Part shown: piece by piece, positions 35,826 through 45,430 of the stretch
How the letters are laid out: every line of letters starts with the position of its first letter
Numbering within the stretch: the first letter of the stretch is position 1
From: Vibrio rhodolitus
Lineage (GTDB): Bacteria > Pseudomonadota > Gammaproteobacteria > Enterobacterales > Vibrionaceae
Reading direction: 5' to 3'
Assembly: GCF_003350325.1 (NCBI RefSeq)
Contig: NZ_QLYZ01000003.1
Coordinates: 882 to 64,881 of the forward strand
Length of the DNA: 64,000 nt
Translations under genes and position numbers: made by a program
Notes under the pieces: generated by a model
Seen by the model: the letters and a program-made list of their open reading frames with translations, nothing else
Database searches by the model: none
What the model was told of the DNA's origin: nothing

Positions 35826-37454
35826 ATGATTCGCATTAAAGATATAACAATAAAAACTCAACTCTTCTTCCTCGCCGCTTTTTCCATTGTCAGTTTCTCC
35901 TTGCTCATTGTCTTCTTTTTGAGTTACCTACAATCGACCCAAAGCTACTTAAATCAACGTATTCAAAGCAACTATCAATATTCTATGAATAGCGCAGCAA
36001 TCAATAACGAACTTTGGCAAGTTCGAGTTGATTACTTTCGTTCTGTTTACTCTCAAACTGACCGAGACGAATACAGCAAAAAGCTGGACAGTTGGTATCA
36101 GCAAATCAACCAACAAATCAAAAGCGATTTCTCTTCCTTTCCACAGCCAGAGATCCTCGATAGCATCGCCACCAGTAGCAAAGAATATTACGACCATATC
36201 AAACAAGCGAAGAGGGTTTTCGACCAATTCGACCGGGGAGAAATATCGTTAGCTGAGCGCCAACAATGGATGCAAGTCAACGCCGTCAACGGTCTTGAAC
36301 TCATTAATGCGATTCAAAGCCTTTCCGATACAGCTCATGACTATGCTGATCAAAGAATCGCAGAAAGCGATGATGCACTGCGACAATCACTCATCAACAT
36401 CTTAATCGCCACAGCAATTACAGCGGTGGTTCTGGTGTTTATTGCGCTTATCATCGTTCGCAATATTGTCAACGCTATTAAAGCGGTACAAACTGGCATT
36501 CATGCTCTAGCCAGTGGTGACTTAACCGCTCAATTACCAGACTTGGGTAAAAATGAACTGGGTTTACTGGCAGAACAATTCAACCAATCAAATAATAAAC
36601 TTAACCACACCATGCGTGAGTTAACGAACGTTAGTAATAGTGTTGCAACTGCAGCAACAGAGCTGGCGGTAATTACCACCCAATCCATGCAAAATGCTCA
36701 AGATGAGCTCTCCCGTGTCGAACAAATTGCAACCGCCTCTACCGAAATGGCATCAACGGCAACTGAAGTGAGTCAAAATGCTGATTTAGCAGAAAACGCC
36801 GCACAGCAAGCAACACAAAATGTTGAGCAAGGCAGTATGTCCCTCACCCAATCTCAAACTCTATCAGCACAAATGACGCAGTCGATTGATGAAACCAGTG
36901 GCATTATGGGAGAGCTGCGTTCACAGGTTGAGCAGATAAGCGCCGTTATCAACCTTATTAATGATGTTTCAGAGCAAACCAACTTGCTGGCACTAAATGC
37001 AGCCATTGAAGCGGCTCGAGCGGGTGAGCAAGGTCGAGGTTTTGCCGTTGTTGCCGATGAGGTACGTAACCTCGCCGCGAAAACCCAATCAGCAACTGTC
37101 GATATTTCAACGATCATTCAAAGCTTGCAGCAGCAGTCTCGTGTCGCGGAAACCTCGATGCAAAATAACATGACTTTGATTGAGCAAAACAATCAATGTC
37201 AGCAAGCCTTAAAAGCGGCTTTTGACGATATTCAGCAAGCCGTAGTACAGATCTCAGAACAAAATGCGATGGTGGCTGCTGCCTCTGAAGAGCAAGCGGC
37301 GACCAGTGCTGATATCTCACAGCATATCGATTCGACCTCAACACTCGTCAATCAGAATGTCGAAGCGTCAGGGCAAATCTCGCAAGCTTCCGATGAGTTA
37401 TCCCAATTGTCTGAGTCACAACAGACTATGTTGTCGTTCTTTACTGTCAAATAG
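35826..37454 (+). CDS. Methyl-accepting chemotaxis protein
   Basis: A 542-residue chemoreceptor. A membrane helix at about 12-32, a helical periplasmic sensor domain of about 150 residues (four-helix bundle type), and a second helix at about 190-212 precede the HAMP domain (about 213-266). The cytoplasmic signalling tip has the invariant [35 protein letters not shown] (positions about 375-410). No C-terminal CheR-binding pentapeptide is present. The ligand is unknown. It is monocistronic with its own terminator. Confidence 0.93.
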   Translation: MIRIKDITIKTQLFFLAAFSIVSFSLLIVFFLSYLQSTQSYLNQRIQSNYQYSMNSAAINNELWQVRVDYFRSVYSQTDRDEYSKKLDSWYQQINQQIKSDFSSFPQPEILDSIATSSKEYYDHIKQAKRVFDQFDRGEISLAERQQWMQVNAVNGLELINAIQSLSDTAHDYADQRIAESDDALRQSLINILIATAITAVVLVFIALIIVRNIVNAIKAVQTGIHALASGDLTAQLPDLGKNELGLLAEQFNQSNNKLNHTMRELTNVSNSVATAATELAVITTQSMQNAQDELSRVEQIATASTEMASTATEVSQNADLAENAAQQATQNVEQGSMSLTQSQTLSAQMTQSIDETSGIMGELRSQVEQISAVINLINDVSEQTNLLALNAAIEAARAGEQGRGFAVVADEVRNLAAKTQSATVDISTIIQSLQQQSRVAETSMQNNMTLIEQNNQCQQALKAAFDDIQQAVVQISEQNAMVAAASEEQAATSADISQHIDSTSTLVNQNVEASGQISQASDELSQLSESQQTMLSFFTVK

Positions 37455-37461
37455 CCCAACT

Positions 37462-37490
37462 CAAGCGCCTCTTTTGTAGGCGCTTTTTTA
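37462..37490 (+). terminator. Intrinsic terminator after the chemoreceptor gene
   Basis: AAGCGCCT and AGGCGCTT pair around CTTTTGT, followed by TTTTT. Confidence 0.9.
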
Positions 37491-37598
37491 GCCCCTACTC
37501 AAAATTTACCAACTCTCTCGTTGCCAACACCACTCTCTCAGCCTCCGCCCTAGTACAACTATTAGGCAAAGCAACCTAAAACATCGAAGATAATATTA

Positions 37599-37627
37599 CT
37601 GTTAACAAAATGTAACCAAGCCGTCAT
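37599..37627 (+). promoter_or_regulatory. Triple Pho box upstream of phoX
   Basis: CTGTTAA-caaa-ATGTAAC-caag-CCGTCAT gives three 7-base PhoB-type half-sites at exact 11-base spacing, 72 bases before the phoX start. A possible -10 (TAGCATGAT) follows at about 37635. This predicts induction by phosphate starvation. Confidence 0.7.
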
Positions 37628-37698
37628 ATCTACCTAGCATGATAGCCATCTAATTCATAAAACCGTTCAATCAGAACGGTAAGCAAAAGGAAGCCATC

Positions 37699-39597
37699 GT
37701 GACGTACTCTAAGCCAAATCCTGATCAGCGCCCTCTTGATAAAGAGCCAGAATTTAATCAATTTGTTGATGCTGCGGTATCTCGCCGCCGCTTCTTACAA
37801 CTGACAGGTGCCGCTGGCACAGTGGGCTTTTTTGCTGCCAGCCCGATCAGCCAAGCCATCGCGAAAACCACATCAAGCTCGCCGAACTTACTTGGCTTTA
37901 CAGCGATCCCAATTTCAACCGCTGATACGGTTGTCGTCCCTGAAGGCTATAAAGCCGATGTTTTGATCTCATGGGGCGATGCGGTTATCAAAGGTGCGCC
38001 TGATTTTGCACAGAGTAACAACGCTAAAGCGCAGGAGATGCAGTTTGGTGACAATAATGACGGCATGAGTTTTTTTCCCATCTCTGATCAGCGTGCAGTG
38101 TTGGTGGTCAACAATGAATACACCAACAATGAATATCTCTACTCACATCAAGGCAAACAGATCTCTGCCGATGACGCACGCAAGGCGCAAGCAGCCCATG
38201 GCGTTTCCATCATTGAACTTAGCAAAGTCGATGGTAAATGGCAGGTGAATGTAGACGGTCGCCTTAATCGCCGCGTCACAGCCTATACGGAAATGGAAAT
38301 CACTGGCATTGCCGCAGGTCATCAACACCTACAGACCAAAGCTGACCCATCAGGTAAACAAGTACTTGGCACCTTTAACAACTGCGCGAATGGGCAAACC
38401 CCTTGGGGCACTTACCTCACCTGTGAGGAAAACTTTAACGGTTACTTTGCCAACTCTGCCGGCACCAAACTCGATGATACCTACGCGCGCTACGGTCTAA
38501 ACAATCAAGATCGCGGCTACGATTGGTATAAACACCAAGAGCGCTTCGATATGGCAAAAGAGCCAAACGAGCCACATCGCCACGGCTGGGTGGTAGAAAT
38601 CGACCCAATGAATCCAAATTCAACACCGAAAAAACGCACCGCATTAGGTCGCTTCAAGCATGAAAATGCCGCCCTCACCATTAATGACGACGGGCATGTT
38701 GTGGTCTATCTAGGCGATGATGAACGCGGTGAGCACCTTTACAAATTTGTCTCCAAGAACAAGTACCGCCCTGGTGCTGATTCAAACCGAGACCTACTTG
38801 AAGAAGGCACTCTCTATGTAGCCAAGTTTACTGGCACAGAGGGTGAGTTAAAAGGTCAAGGTAAGTGGCTAGAGCTCACTTGGGGTAAAAATGGTTTAAC
38901 TCCAGAAAACGGCTTTGCCGATCAAGCATCAGTGCTGATCTTCGCTCGACTGGCAGCTACACAAGTAGGCGCAACCACCATGGACAGACCTGAGTGGGTT
39001 GCAGTTCATCCAGACAACCAATCGGTATTTTGCACCCTAACTAACAATAAACATCGCGGCGTTAAAGAGTCTCAACCACTTAATGTGGTCAGCCCTCGAG
39101 AGAAAAACCCGTATGGTCATATTGTTCGCTGGCGTCCTACTCAAGGCAACCACAACGCTGACACATTCGAGTGGGATATCTACGTTCTCGCTGGCAACCC
39201 AGAAGTGCACCCTGATAGCCTAATGGCGGGTAGCGATAACATAAACAAAGACAACATGTTCAACAGCCCAGATGGTATTGGCTTTGATAAAGCGGGTCGT
39301 TTGTGGATTCAAACCGATGGCAAATACTCTAATAAAGGCAACTTTGCCGGCATGGGCAACAACCAGATGTTATGTAGCGACCCCGCAAGTGGCGAAATCC
39401 GCCGTTTCCTGACCGGACCAATTGCTTGCGAAATTACAGGGTTAACTTTCTCACCAGATTACAAAACCATGTTTGTTGGTGTTCAGCACCCGGGTGAAGA
39501 TCTGGCTCCGTCGCACTTCCCACAAGGTGGCAATGCTATCCCCCGCTCATCGGTGATTATGATCACTCGCGAAGATGGCGGCGTAATAGGCGCGTAG
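37699..39597 (+). CDS. phoX: PhoX-family alkaline phosphatase (DUF839)
   Basis: A 632-residue exported enzyme of the PhoX family, which releases phosphate from organic phosphoesters using Ca/Fe cofactors. A twin-arginine signal SRRRFLQLTGAAG lies at residues 28-40, so it is exported folded. Characteristic stretches are NNEYTNNEYLY, TYLTCEENFNGY, LGRFKHENAA, YLGDDERGEHLYKFVS and NSPDGIGFDKAGRLWIQTDG. The start is GTG with AAAAGGAAGCC before it. A Pho box lies upstream and a terminator downstream. Confidence 0.93.
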   Translation: MTYSKPNPDQRPLDKEPEFNQFVDAAVSRRRFLQLTGAAGTVGFFAASPISQAIAKTTSSSPNLLGFTAIPISTADTVVVPEGYKADVLISWGDAVIKGAPDFAQSNNAKAQEMQFGDNNDGMSFFPISDQRAVLVVNNEYTNNEYLYSHQGKQISADDARKAQAAHGVSIIELSKVDGKWQVNVDGRLNRRVTAYTEMEITGIAAGHQHLQTKADPSGKQVLGTFNNCANGQTPWGTYLTCEENFNGYFANSAGTKLDDTYARYGLNNQDRGYDWYKHQERFDMAKEPNEPHRHGWVVEIDPMNPNSTPKKRTALGRFKHENAALTINDDGHVVVYLGDDERGEHLYKFVSKNKYRPGADSNRDLLEEGTLYVAKFTGTEGELKGQGKWLELTWGKNGLTPENGFADQASVLIFARLAATQVGATTMDRPEWVAVHPDNQSVFCTLTNNKHRGVKESQPLNVVSPREKNPYGHIVRWRPTQGNHNADTFEWDIYVLAGNPEVHPDSLMAGSDNINKDNMFNSPDGIGFDKAGRLWIQTDGKYSNKGNFAGMGNNQMLCSDPASGEIRRFLTGPIACEITGLTFSPDYKTMFVGVQHPGEDLAPSHFPQGGNAIPRSSVIMITREDGGVIGA

Positions 39598-39629
39598 CCC
39601 CCTACTTATGCACACGCCCAACTCGTTCA

Positions 39630-39661
39630 TAAGCCCAGCTGATACTAAGTTGGGCTTTTTC
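39630..39661 (+). terminator. Intrinsic terminator after phoX
   Basis: AAGCCCAGC and GTTGGGCTT arms pair around TGATACTAA, followed by TTTTT. Confidence 0.85.
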
Positions 39662-40147
39662 GTTACCCACAGTGCCACTTCCTTCTTCAAACATACCCTT
39701 TCTCAAATCACCTAAAATACAGTCATGTTTAATACCTACACTTAAGTTATTGATTAAAAATCACTCTACGCCAAATGCGGATTTAAATTTACCTTATCGA
39801 CTACTTTTTTTAATCAACATCCTCGATCGTCTCGATCAATCTCATCGATCGATAAACGCAAACCTTCGAACGATAAATAATTTCAATCAAAACAAGTTGT
39901 GATAATCATCGATTAAATGATTAATATGCGTATAATTTCGCAAATCTTGTGGGAATTTACTTACAAACACACCACTAAGATGCTTTTCAAGCCGTTTACC
40001 TGAGCCTTTTCTTACTTCCACCAAGCAGATCTCTTGGTTGAAGTTCGTATTTTTACTCGATTAAAAAGGCAATATTCGGCGCGTAATTGATATGGATATT
40101 TCACAAACAAGTATGGAAACAGGAGTGGCTTATCTTTTTAGGGAAAA
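39662..40147. other. Long intergenic region before the diguanylate cyclase gene
   Basis: About 485 bases. The stretch at 39820-39875 is dense in CGATC/ATCGAT words. A TATAAT at 39931-39936 may be a -10 element, without a convincing -35. A 76-codon frame (39672-39902) has low-complexity content and no ribosome binding site and was not accepted. Confidence 0.45.
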
Positions 40148-41479
40148 ATGTGCGTGGTGAAATTAACGAAAGTGATCCTGATTATTACTTCACTGTTTAT
40201 AGTCACGGAACTGCTAACATCGAAACTCACAGGCATCAATCATGAGCAACACTCTAACCAAGCAATCAGTAAATTAAACAAAGAAATAAAATCCATTTTT
40301 AACGATGCTCTGATCACGTCTGAAGTTATCAAAGAGATGGTTTTACTTTCTAACGAGCGCTCAATTAGCTTAGAGCACTTCAATAAAGCCAGCAAAAAGC
40401 TGTTAGAAACCTACATTAATGTCGATGCTTTGTTATACCTACCCAATGGTATTGTTGAATTAGCGTATCCATATCAAGAACATAAGCTCGCCATTGGTCA
40501 CAACGTTTTATCCGATGAAAAGCGTAAACGTGGCGCAAATGAATCAATTACCTATAAAGAAACGACCATAGTCGGACCAATAAAGCTTGTCCAAAATGGG
40601 CGACAGGCCTTTGTGCTACGCAAAAGCGTATCCGATGAAAAAGGCTTCATCGGATTATCTTCATCCGTTATCTATCTCGATTCAATATTACGGGTGATTG
40701 AAAACCAGCTGAAACAACATGATGTAAAAAACTATTCTATCTCTGGCTATAACCCTGACACCGCAAACCCAGCAGAGAGAGTTATCATATCCGGTGGGGA
40801 TTTAACGAGTACACCACACAAGGGTGAAATACAGGTATTTGAAACCAAGTGGGATATCGCTATCTATCCAGATAGCAGCAACTTAATACCAAGGTTATTG
40901 GTGTTATGCACGCTCGTGGTTACGATTTTAATTCTCGCGGCTCCAGTACGATATTTTAGAAAATACCAAGACTCGGAAAAGCAAAGAAACCATCTACAAA
41001 AAGAGGCACATACGGATTTTCTAACCGGGCTCCTCAACCGCAGAGGTTTTGAATTTAAATTTGATAAGGTCAAAGATAACCAGCAAGCAGGTGCTATTGC
41101 GGTTTTTGATATCGATTTTTTCAAAAACATCAATGACAACTACGGACATGACGTGGGTGACATGGTGCTAATTCAATTTTCAAAAATCTGCGACGCCCTC
41201 ATTCATGATGAATTTATTTTGTCGCGCACTGGCGGTGAGGAGTTCATGCTGCTGATGCCAGATATTAGTAAAAGCCAAGCCAAAATAATCTGCGAGAGCT
41301 TAAGAGAAGCTGTCGCCAAAGCGCCCATCTTTGTTAAACGGCAGAACATCAATATCACTGTAAGTATCGGAATATCCAATTTCACCAGCACAGACAAACT
41401 GGAAACTGCCGTCGCCTTTGCCGATAAGGCGCTTTACCTTGCGAAAAGAACCGGACGCAATCGAGTGTGCATTAACTAA
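40148..41479 (+). CDS. Membrane diguanylate cyclase with an extracytoplasmic sensor domain
   Basis: A 443-residue protein that makes cyclic di-GMP from two GTP. A first membrane helix (about 8-25) is followed by a periplasmic sensor domain of about 230 residues (CHASE- or Cache-like), a second helix (about 255-275) and a GGDEF domain. The active-site loop reads RTGGEEF, which is catalytically competent. The inhibitory I-site RxxD expected five residues upstream is replaced by HDEF, so feedback inhibition is probably lost. The signal sensed is unknown. Confidence 0.88.
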   Translation: MCVVKLTKVILIITSLFIVTELLTSKLTGINHEQHSNQAISKLNKEIKSIFNDALITSEVIKEMVLLSNERSISLEHFNKASKKLLETYINVDALLYLPNGIVELAYPYQEHKLAIGHNVLSDEKRKRGANESITYKETTIVGPIKLVQNGRQAFVLRKSVSDEKGFIGLSSSVIYLDSILRVIENQLKQHDVKNYSISGYNPDTANPAERVIISGGDLTSTPHKGEIQVFETKWDIAIYPDSSNLIPRLLVLCTLVVTILILAAPVRYFRKYQDSEKQRNHLQKEAHTDFLTGLLNRRGFEFKFDKVKDNQQAGAIAVFDIDFFKNINDNYGHDVGDMVLIQFSKICDALIHDEFILSRTGGEEFMLLMPDISKSQAKIICESLREAVAKAPIFVKRQNINITVSIGISNFTSTDKLETAVAFADKALYLAKRTGRNRVCIN

Positions 41480-41496
41480 GTAAGCAACATAAAGAT

Positions 41497-41520
41497 GAGC
41501 GGGCATCGATTAACCCGCTC
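41497..41520. terminator. Hairpin between convergent genes
   Basis: GAGCGGG and CCCGCTC arms around CATCGATTAA separate the cyclase gene and the methyltransferase gene. No strong T tract on either strand. Confidence 0.55.
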
Positions 41521-41532
41521 AGATTCACCCTA

Positions 41533-42249
41533 TCATTGAGAACTTAAACAGTAGCTCGATTGATAAGTTAAAACCTCTACCCGATGCTGACTTGACCAAT
41601 CATTCAATTGCTCAACCACCAAATCAAACACGCCATCAGCGCCAAATTTCTCTACCAATTTTTGGTAGCGGGTAGAAGATGAAAACAACACATGTGCCAA
41701 TTGCTGACTATCCAACCCAAGCTCAATACAACCCTGCTCACAAGCAAGCTCTTGCAGTGACTCGCAATCACTAAAGTTGATGGCATGATCGTAACCCGAT
41801 GAGCTTGAGGCTATCTCAATGCCCAAGTGCTGCATGAACTTAGCCAGTTGCACCTCGAAGTCATACGCGATGACTAAAGCCTTATCAGCACCAACACGTT
41901 GCAGCTCTTTAACTAACGCAGCAGATTTAGCGTAGTAAAGTGAGCCAGCGAAGGTAATGACATCGGCTGTGTTATCGGAAAGCGGAATATTTTCCCCATC
42001 TCCAACTAAGTAGCGTGCATTGGCGATAGTTTGAACCTGGTTAAGCATCGCCTCACTAGGTTCAACACCGAGCACCTCGGTGCAATATGGGCTTAGTGCG
42101 AGCGTTGACACACCAGTGCCACAACCAATATCTAATCCAAACTTAAATATAGGCTTATTATCCAAGAGCGATTTAAGGATCATTTGGTGGATAGGTGGAC
42201 GGTAAGCGGCATAATGTTTTGACACTTCATCATTGTATTGTTCGTTCAC
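41533..42249 (-). CDS. Class I SAM-dependent methyltransferase
   Basis: A 238-residue small-molecule methyltransferase. The SAM-binding motif I is LDIGCGTGVSTLAL (about residues 39-52), followed by LGVEPSEAM (motif II acidic residue) and GDGENIPLSDNTAD (motif III region), as in the methyltransferase_11 family. The substrate is unknown. It lies 24 bases downstream of a LysE-type exporter gene and is probably co-transcribed with it. Confidence 0.85.
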   Translation of the reverse strand: MNEQYNDEVSKHYAAYRPPIHQMILKSLLDNKPIFKFGLDIGCGTGVSTLALSPYCTEVLGVEPSEAMLNQVQTIANARYLVGDGENIPLSDNTADVITFAGSLYYAKSAALVKELQRVGADKALVIAYDFEVQLAKFMQHLGIEIASSSSGYDHAINFSDCESLQELACEQGCIELGLDSQQLAHVLFSSSTRYQKLVEKFGADGVFDLVVEQLNDWSSQHRVEVLTYQSSYCLSSQ

Positions 42250-42273
42250 AATAAATACTCCAAATTAAACAGA

Positions 42274-42921
42274 CTATTGGCTTACCACGGATTTTAGGAA
42301 AAGTAGCTTAAGCCCAAAACCGACAAACACCACTCCGGTAACAGATTTCAGCCAATTATTGGCTCTACCTTGACGCACTTTTTGCCCCACTTTAGACAGC
42401 AAAGTGATCACCCCTGCAAACCACAAAAAGTTCACACAAGCATGTAAGGTTACCAACAAATAAGCATTTTGAGGGCTTTGACTTAATGAAATAAATTGCG
42501 GAAACACCGCGAGGTAGAACATCGACACTTTAGGGTTAAGTACATTGGTAATAAACCCTTGCAGCCACGCTTCCCTAAACGACAAGGCTCGTTTTGCTTC
42601 GCTCGCCACTGAGTCATCAATTGTCAGTGTTTTTTTGCGCGCCGCCAAAATGGACTGAATCCCCATCCAGCAAAGATACGCTGCCCCCAGCACTTTAAAC
42701 ACCAAGAAAGCCTGCGCAGACTGCACCAATAGCAGAGAGATACCTAATATAGAAAGCGTGCCGTGAATATAGAATGCCCCGAGAAAACCCAAAATATTGA
42801 AGTAGGCTTCCTTCGAGCCGTAAAGTGTTGCTGTTCGGACAATCAATACGCCGTTTGGGCCTGGAGAAATCACCAGCAATGCCGCTAAAAATAAGAAACT
42901 CGATATCGCAATAAGATCCAT
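42274..42921 (-). CDS. LysE/RhtB-family amino-acid exporter
   Basis: A 215-residue inner-membrane exporter with about six helices. The signature VISPGPNGVLIVRTATLYGSKE and the second motif FITNVLNPKVSMFYLAVFP mark the LysE family. The start MDLIAISS follows GGAAAG; the longer frame adds 23 polar residues before the first helix and is unlikely. It leads a two-gene operon with the methyltransferase. Confidence 0.87.
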   Translation of the reverse strand: MDLIAISSFLFLAALLVISPGPNGVLIVRTATLYGSKEAYFNILGFLGAFYIHGTLSILGISLLLVQSAQAFLVFKVLGAAYLCWMGIQSILAARKKTLTIDDSVASEAKRALSFREAWLQGFITNVLNPKVSMFYLAVFPQFISLSQSPQNAYLLVTLHACVNFLWFAGVITLLSKVGQKVRQGRANNWLKSVTGVVFVGFGLKLLFLKSVVSQ

Positions 42922-43510
42922 CTCATCTTTCCTATTTGAACGTTCAGAGACAAAAATAGTTATCTTGTTGAGCGGTGCATGGTTACACAATGATGCTATC
43001 TATTCGAGGCGACTATTGCAGCAAATGAGAATCTTATTGGGGAATTTGTAAATATCGGAGGTGGATCATTTCTTGGTTTAGTGTTGCTGTATGTTCCGTT
43101 TAAAGTTCGCTTTGTCTGTATGTACCGCTCAACGCGGTGAGGGTTTCTTTGAGTTTACTGAAAGCGGTCCAGTTACTCTTTGTCTTACCAAAGAGTAACC
43201 AGAAAGGCGCTTTTGTATCGCGCGCGTTGTCCAGCCGGTTTTAGGCGTTCCCGACGCCGAAAACCTAAAAATGCTGTCCTGCATTTTTGCTTAATGATGT
43301 GGCAATGTTAACTGAATCGTTTTTGGACACAAACGTGTCAGGGGTTTTGCTAAATTAGCGGAATACGGATTAGTTTAGGTATGTGGGCCTCTAAGTTAGT
43401 GACCAAATATTTTTGGCCACTACATAGCTCACTTTATAGGAGAGCAAACTGGTCGTAAGAAGGTTTGGGGCATTTGATTGTTACTAGCTAACGCTTTGTT
43501 ACATGTAGGT
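42922..43510. other. Intergenic region entering the accessory island
   Basis: About 590 bases. It contains repeat copy A (43081-43290). The remaining flanks (42922-43080 and 43291-43510) hold no recognisable gene or site. Confidence 0.6.
43081..43290 (-). repeat. Structured repeat, copy A
   Basis: This is the longest of three copies and is inverted relative to copies B and C. Read on the minus strand, it has three stem-loops in order: AAAAATGC/GCATTTTT, then GTTTTCGGCGT/ACGCCTAAAAC, then GTTACTCTTTG/CAAAGAGTAAC, followed by a run ending GGAACATACAGCAACAC. It holds an extra stretch near its far end with a doubled GG(T/A)ACATACAG word. No protein is encoded. Confidence 0.8.
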
Positions 43511-44455
43511 TTATCGCCCCAAGTTAAATTCTGGCACTAGTTCTCGCACAAATTGGCAGACATCCCCTTCATGATCAACATACTGCATATGTTGATTACA
43601 AGTAAATCCTTCTATGAGCACTGGCTGATCGTTACTAAAGAACAAGTAGTCTTTTGAATAAACTTGGGTTGCTTCATTGACCATAGTTACAAGTCTTTCG
43701 GTTACTGCCATTTTCGCTATTGGTGGATTCGGATTGTAAGCCGAGGGACATGACCATACTATTGCGATTTGGGGTGTGAACGGTATGACTGCTTTAAAGT
43801 GGCTCAGACTCTCATGATTCGAAGACAGAGTAGTATAAAAGCCATCGCCAAAAACAAATTCTGCATCATTTGAACACAGTATTACCAATCGCCCAGCATT
43901 TTTCGAACTCTTTACTAACGAGTGATACTTCTGGCGGATGTTTGCTGCTACTAACCGTTTAGTCTCTGGCTTATCAAGAGATCCTCTAAAATTTTCGAGC
44001 ATATTTGTGATTGAGCTTCTATACATTGGAGACCTTACTATAAGCGATAACAAGCACTCACGTAGTATGTCGATTTGAATAGGATTTTCGACACAGCCTA
44101 TATTTGGATCAGCTGCTTCTACAAAATTCTCAACCGCATTTACCAGTTGAGGCATCGCGTTATCGGGATAGTCAAAATAATTTTCAATGGTCGTGTTCCA
44201 TGCACTCTCTTTGTTGAAAAACATATTATGCCCATCCGAAATATGGCCAAACTCTTTTGGATTAGAGCGAATTACAACTCCCTTACTGTCAATTCGAGAA
44301 ACCATTCCGTTTCGATCTAGCCACGACTTAGATAGCGATTTAGGCCACCAGTGATGCTTTTCACCTCGAATTACATTCCTCGCTTTAACTTGCTTCAAAA
44401 TCACCTCATTAGAGTCACATAACACTTTATAGACATATGTTTTCCGTCTTTGCAT
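43511..44455 (-). CDS. DUF4238-like protein, accessory gene
   Basis: A protein of about 314 residues from the ATG at 44455; a TTG start at 44491 would add 12. The early motif GEKHHWWPKSLSKSW and the following WLDRNGMVSRIDSKG layout resemble DUF4238 proteins, whose function is not established. Later stretches are FVFGDGFYTT and YLFFSNDQPVLIEG. No signal peptide or membrane helix is visible. The gene is AT-rich relative to its surroundings, lacks a strong ribosome binding site, and lies between inverted repeat copies A and B, so it was probably acquired. A defence or stress role is possible but unsupported. Confidence 0.6.
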   Translation of the reverse strand: MQRRKTYVYKVLCDSNEVILKQVKARNVIRGEKHHWWPKSLSKSWLDRNGMVSRIDSKGVVIRSNPKEFGHISDGHNMFFNKESAWNTTIENYFDYPDNAMPQLVNAVENFVEAADPNIGCVENPIQIDILRECLLSLIVRSPMYRSSITNMLENFRGSLDKPETKRLVAANIRQKYHSLVKSSKNAGRLVILCSNDAEFVFGDGFYTTLSSNHESLSHFKAVIPFTPQIAIVWSCPSAYNPNPPIAKMAVTERLVTMVNEATQVYSKDYLFFSNDQPVLIEGFTCNQHMQYVDHEGDVCQFVRELVPEFNLGR

Positions 44456-44918
44456 TTCGTCTATGTTGCTGCCATTTTTTATGAAACTCAACTGTTATCA
44501 ATCTGTTGTGTGAATCTGTATATAGTCACGGATGGTGAACTACGGAAAAATTCCGAAGACGAGACTAAAGTACGGATTAGATTAACTTGGTCTATTAGTG
44601 TATTGGATAGGTCGTCGATTCATTTGGTCTGAAAAGCTTTGGGGCAAAATCAAGTTAGAGCTAATTCGGTAATCACAGCAATTTTGATATTAAAGAAGGC
44701 TTTCAGAGTCAACTGAAGATAAAACTCACATGAGGCAAAAATACAGGACGTATTTTTAGGTTTTCGGCGTCGGGAACGCCTAAAACCGACCGGACCACAT
44801 CAGCAGACTAAAGCGCCTTTCTGATTACTCTTTGGCAAGACAAAGAGTAATTGGGCCGCTTGTCGCATGGTAAAAGAAAGCGGCAGACTATTAAGCGGGA
44901 CATACAGCAATACTCAAG
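44456..44918. other. Intergenic region with repeat copy B
   Basis: About 460 bases. The part next to the DUF4238-like gene (44456-44734) is AT-rich with no recognised site; the rest is repeat copy B. Confidence 0.6.
44735..44913 (+). repeat. Structured repeat, copy B
   Basis: Same order of three stem-loops as copy A, on the plus strand: AAAAATAC/GTATTTTT, GTTTTCGGCGT/ACGCCTAAAAC and ATTACTCTTTG/CAAAGAGTAAT, ending GGGACATACAGCAATAC. It is separated by only 5 bases from the stop codon of the 2TM-domain gene. Confidence 0.85.
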
Positions 44919-45215
44919 CTAAGCATCACGGTTACTTAACTTAGTTAACCGCTTCTCTACTTCCTTTTTCTCCCAGTCATAACCCAAGAAATTGAACGGC
45001 TCAAATGCCTTAATTGCATGTGAAACGATAAAGATCCCCCAACCTAAGGCGGGATAAATTGCCCAAAGATCCTCTGTACCAGTCACGAAATTAATGACAA
45101 ACAATAGGCATATTACCGACAAGTAGTGAGTTAGATGCGAGTAAAACTCTTTGATTTTCTTTACTTGAGCCAGTACGTGTTCCTGCTGCTCGGTTGTGTG
45201 CATTGCTTGATTCAT
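44919..45215 (-). CDS. 2TM-domain small membrane protein
   Basis: A 98-residue protein with two membrane helices (about 30-50 and 57-76) separated by TGTEDLWAIYPALGW. The ending GYDWEKKEVEKRL is the conserved tail of the 2TM domain family. Such domains occur alone or attached to histidine kinases; the function of the stand-alone form is unknown. It is bracketed by direct repeat copies B and C within the accessory island. A GAAAGGG ribosome binding site precedes the ATG. Confidence 0.78.
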   Translation of the reverse strand: MNQAMHTTEQQEHVLAQVKKIKEFYSHLTHYLSVICLLFVINFVTGTEDLWAIYPALGWGIFIVSHAIKAFEPFNFLGYDWEKKEVEKRLTKLSNRDA

Positions 45216-45430
45216 CTTATTACCCTTTCTGTTAACGTTGTCGTTTGATGTGGTAATAATAATTGAAGTTATGGGGTCAAAAATTCCTGTGCGACGAACT
45301 GCCAGAAATGGGAGATGAAGTGTCGATAACTAGGATAAAGCGCCTACGCCTATAACGAAGTAATGCTCACAAAAAAGCTCTTAAACCTTTCTATCCCCAA
45401 ACGCCCTAGCCGATACAACCACAACACTAG

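Noticed and set aside
39820..39875. Cluster of CGATC/ATCGAT words, considered as a replication or methylation site
   Set aside because: Too few GATC sites and no DnaA boxes or iteron pattern; probably chance in a promoter region.
39672..39902. 76-codon frame between phoX and the diguanylate cyclase gene
   Set aside because: No ribosome binding site, low-complexity composition and no recognisable domain.
40113..40160. 15-residue upstream frame overlapping the diguanylate cyclase start
   Set aside because: A leader peptide is conceivable, but there is no strong ribosome binding site before it and no attenuator hairpin.
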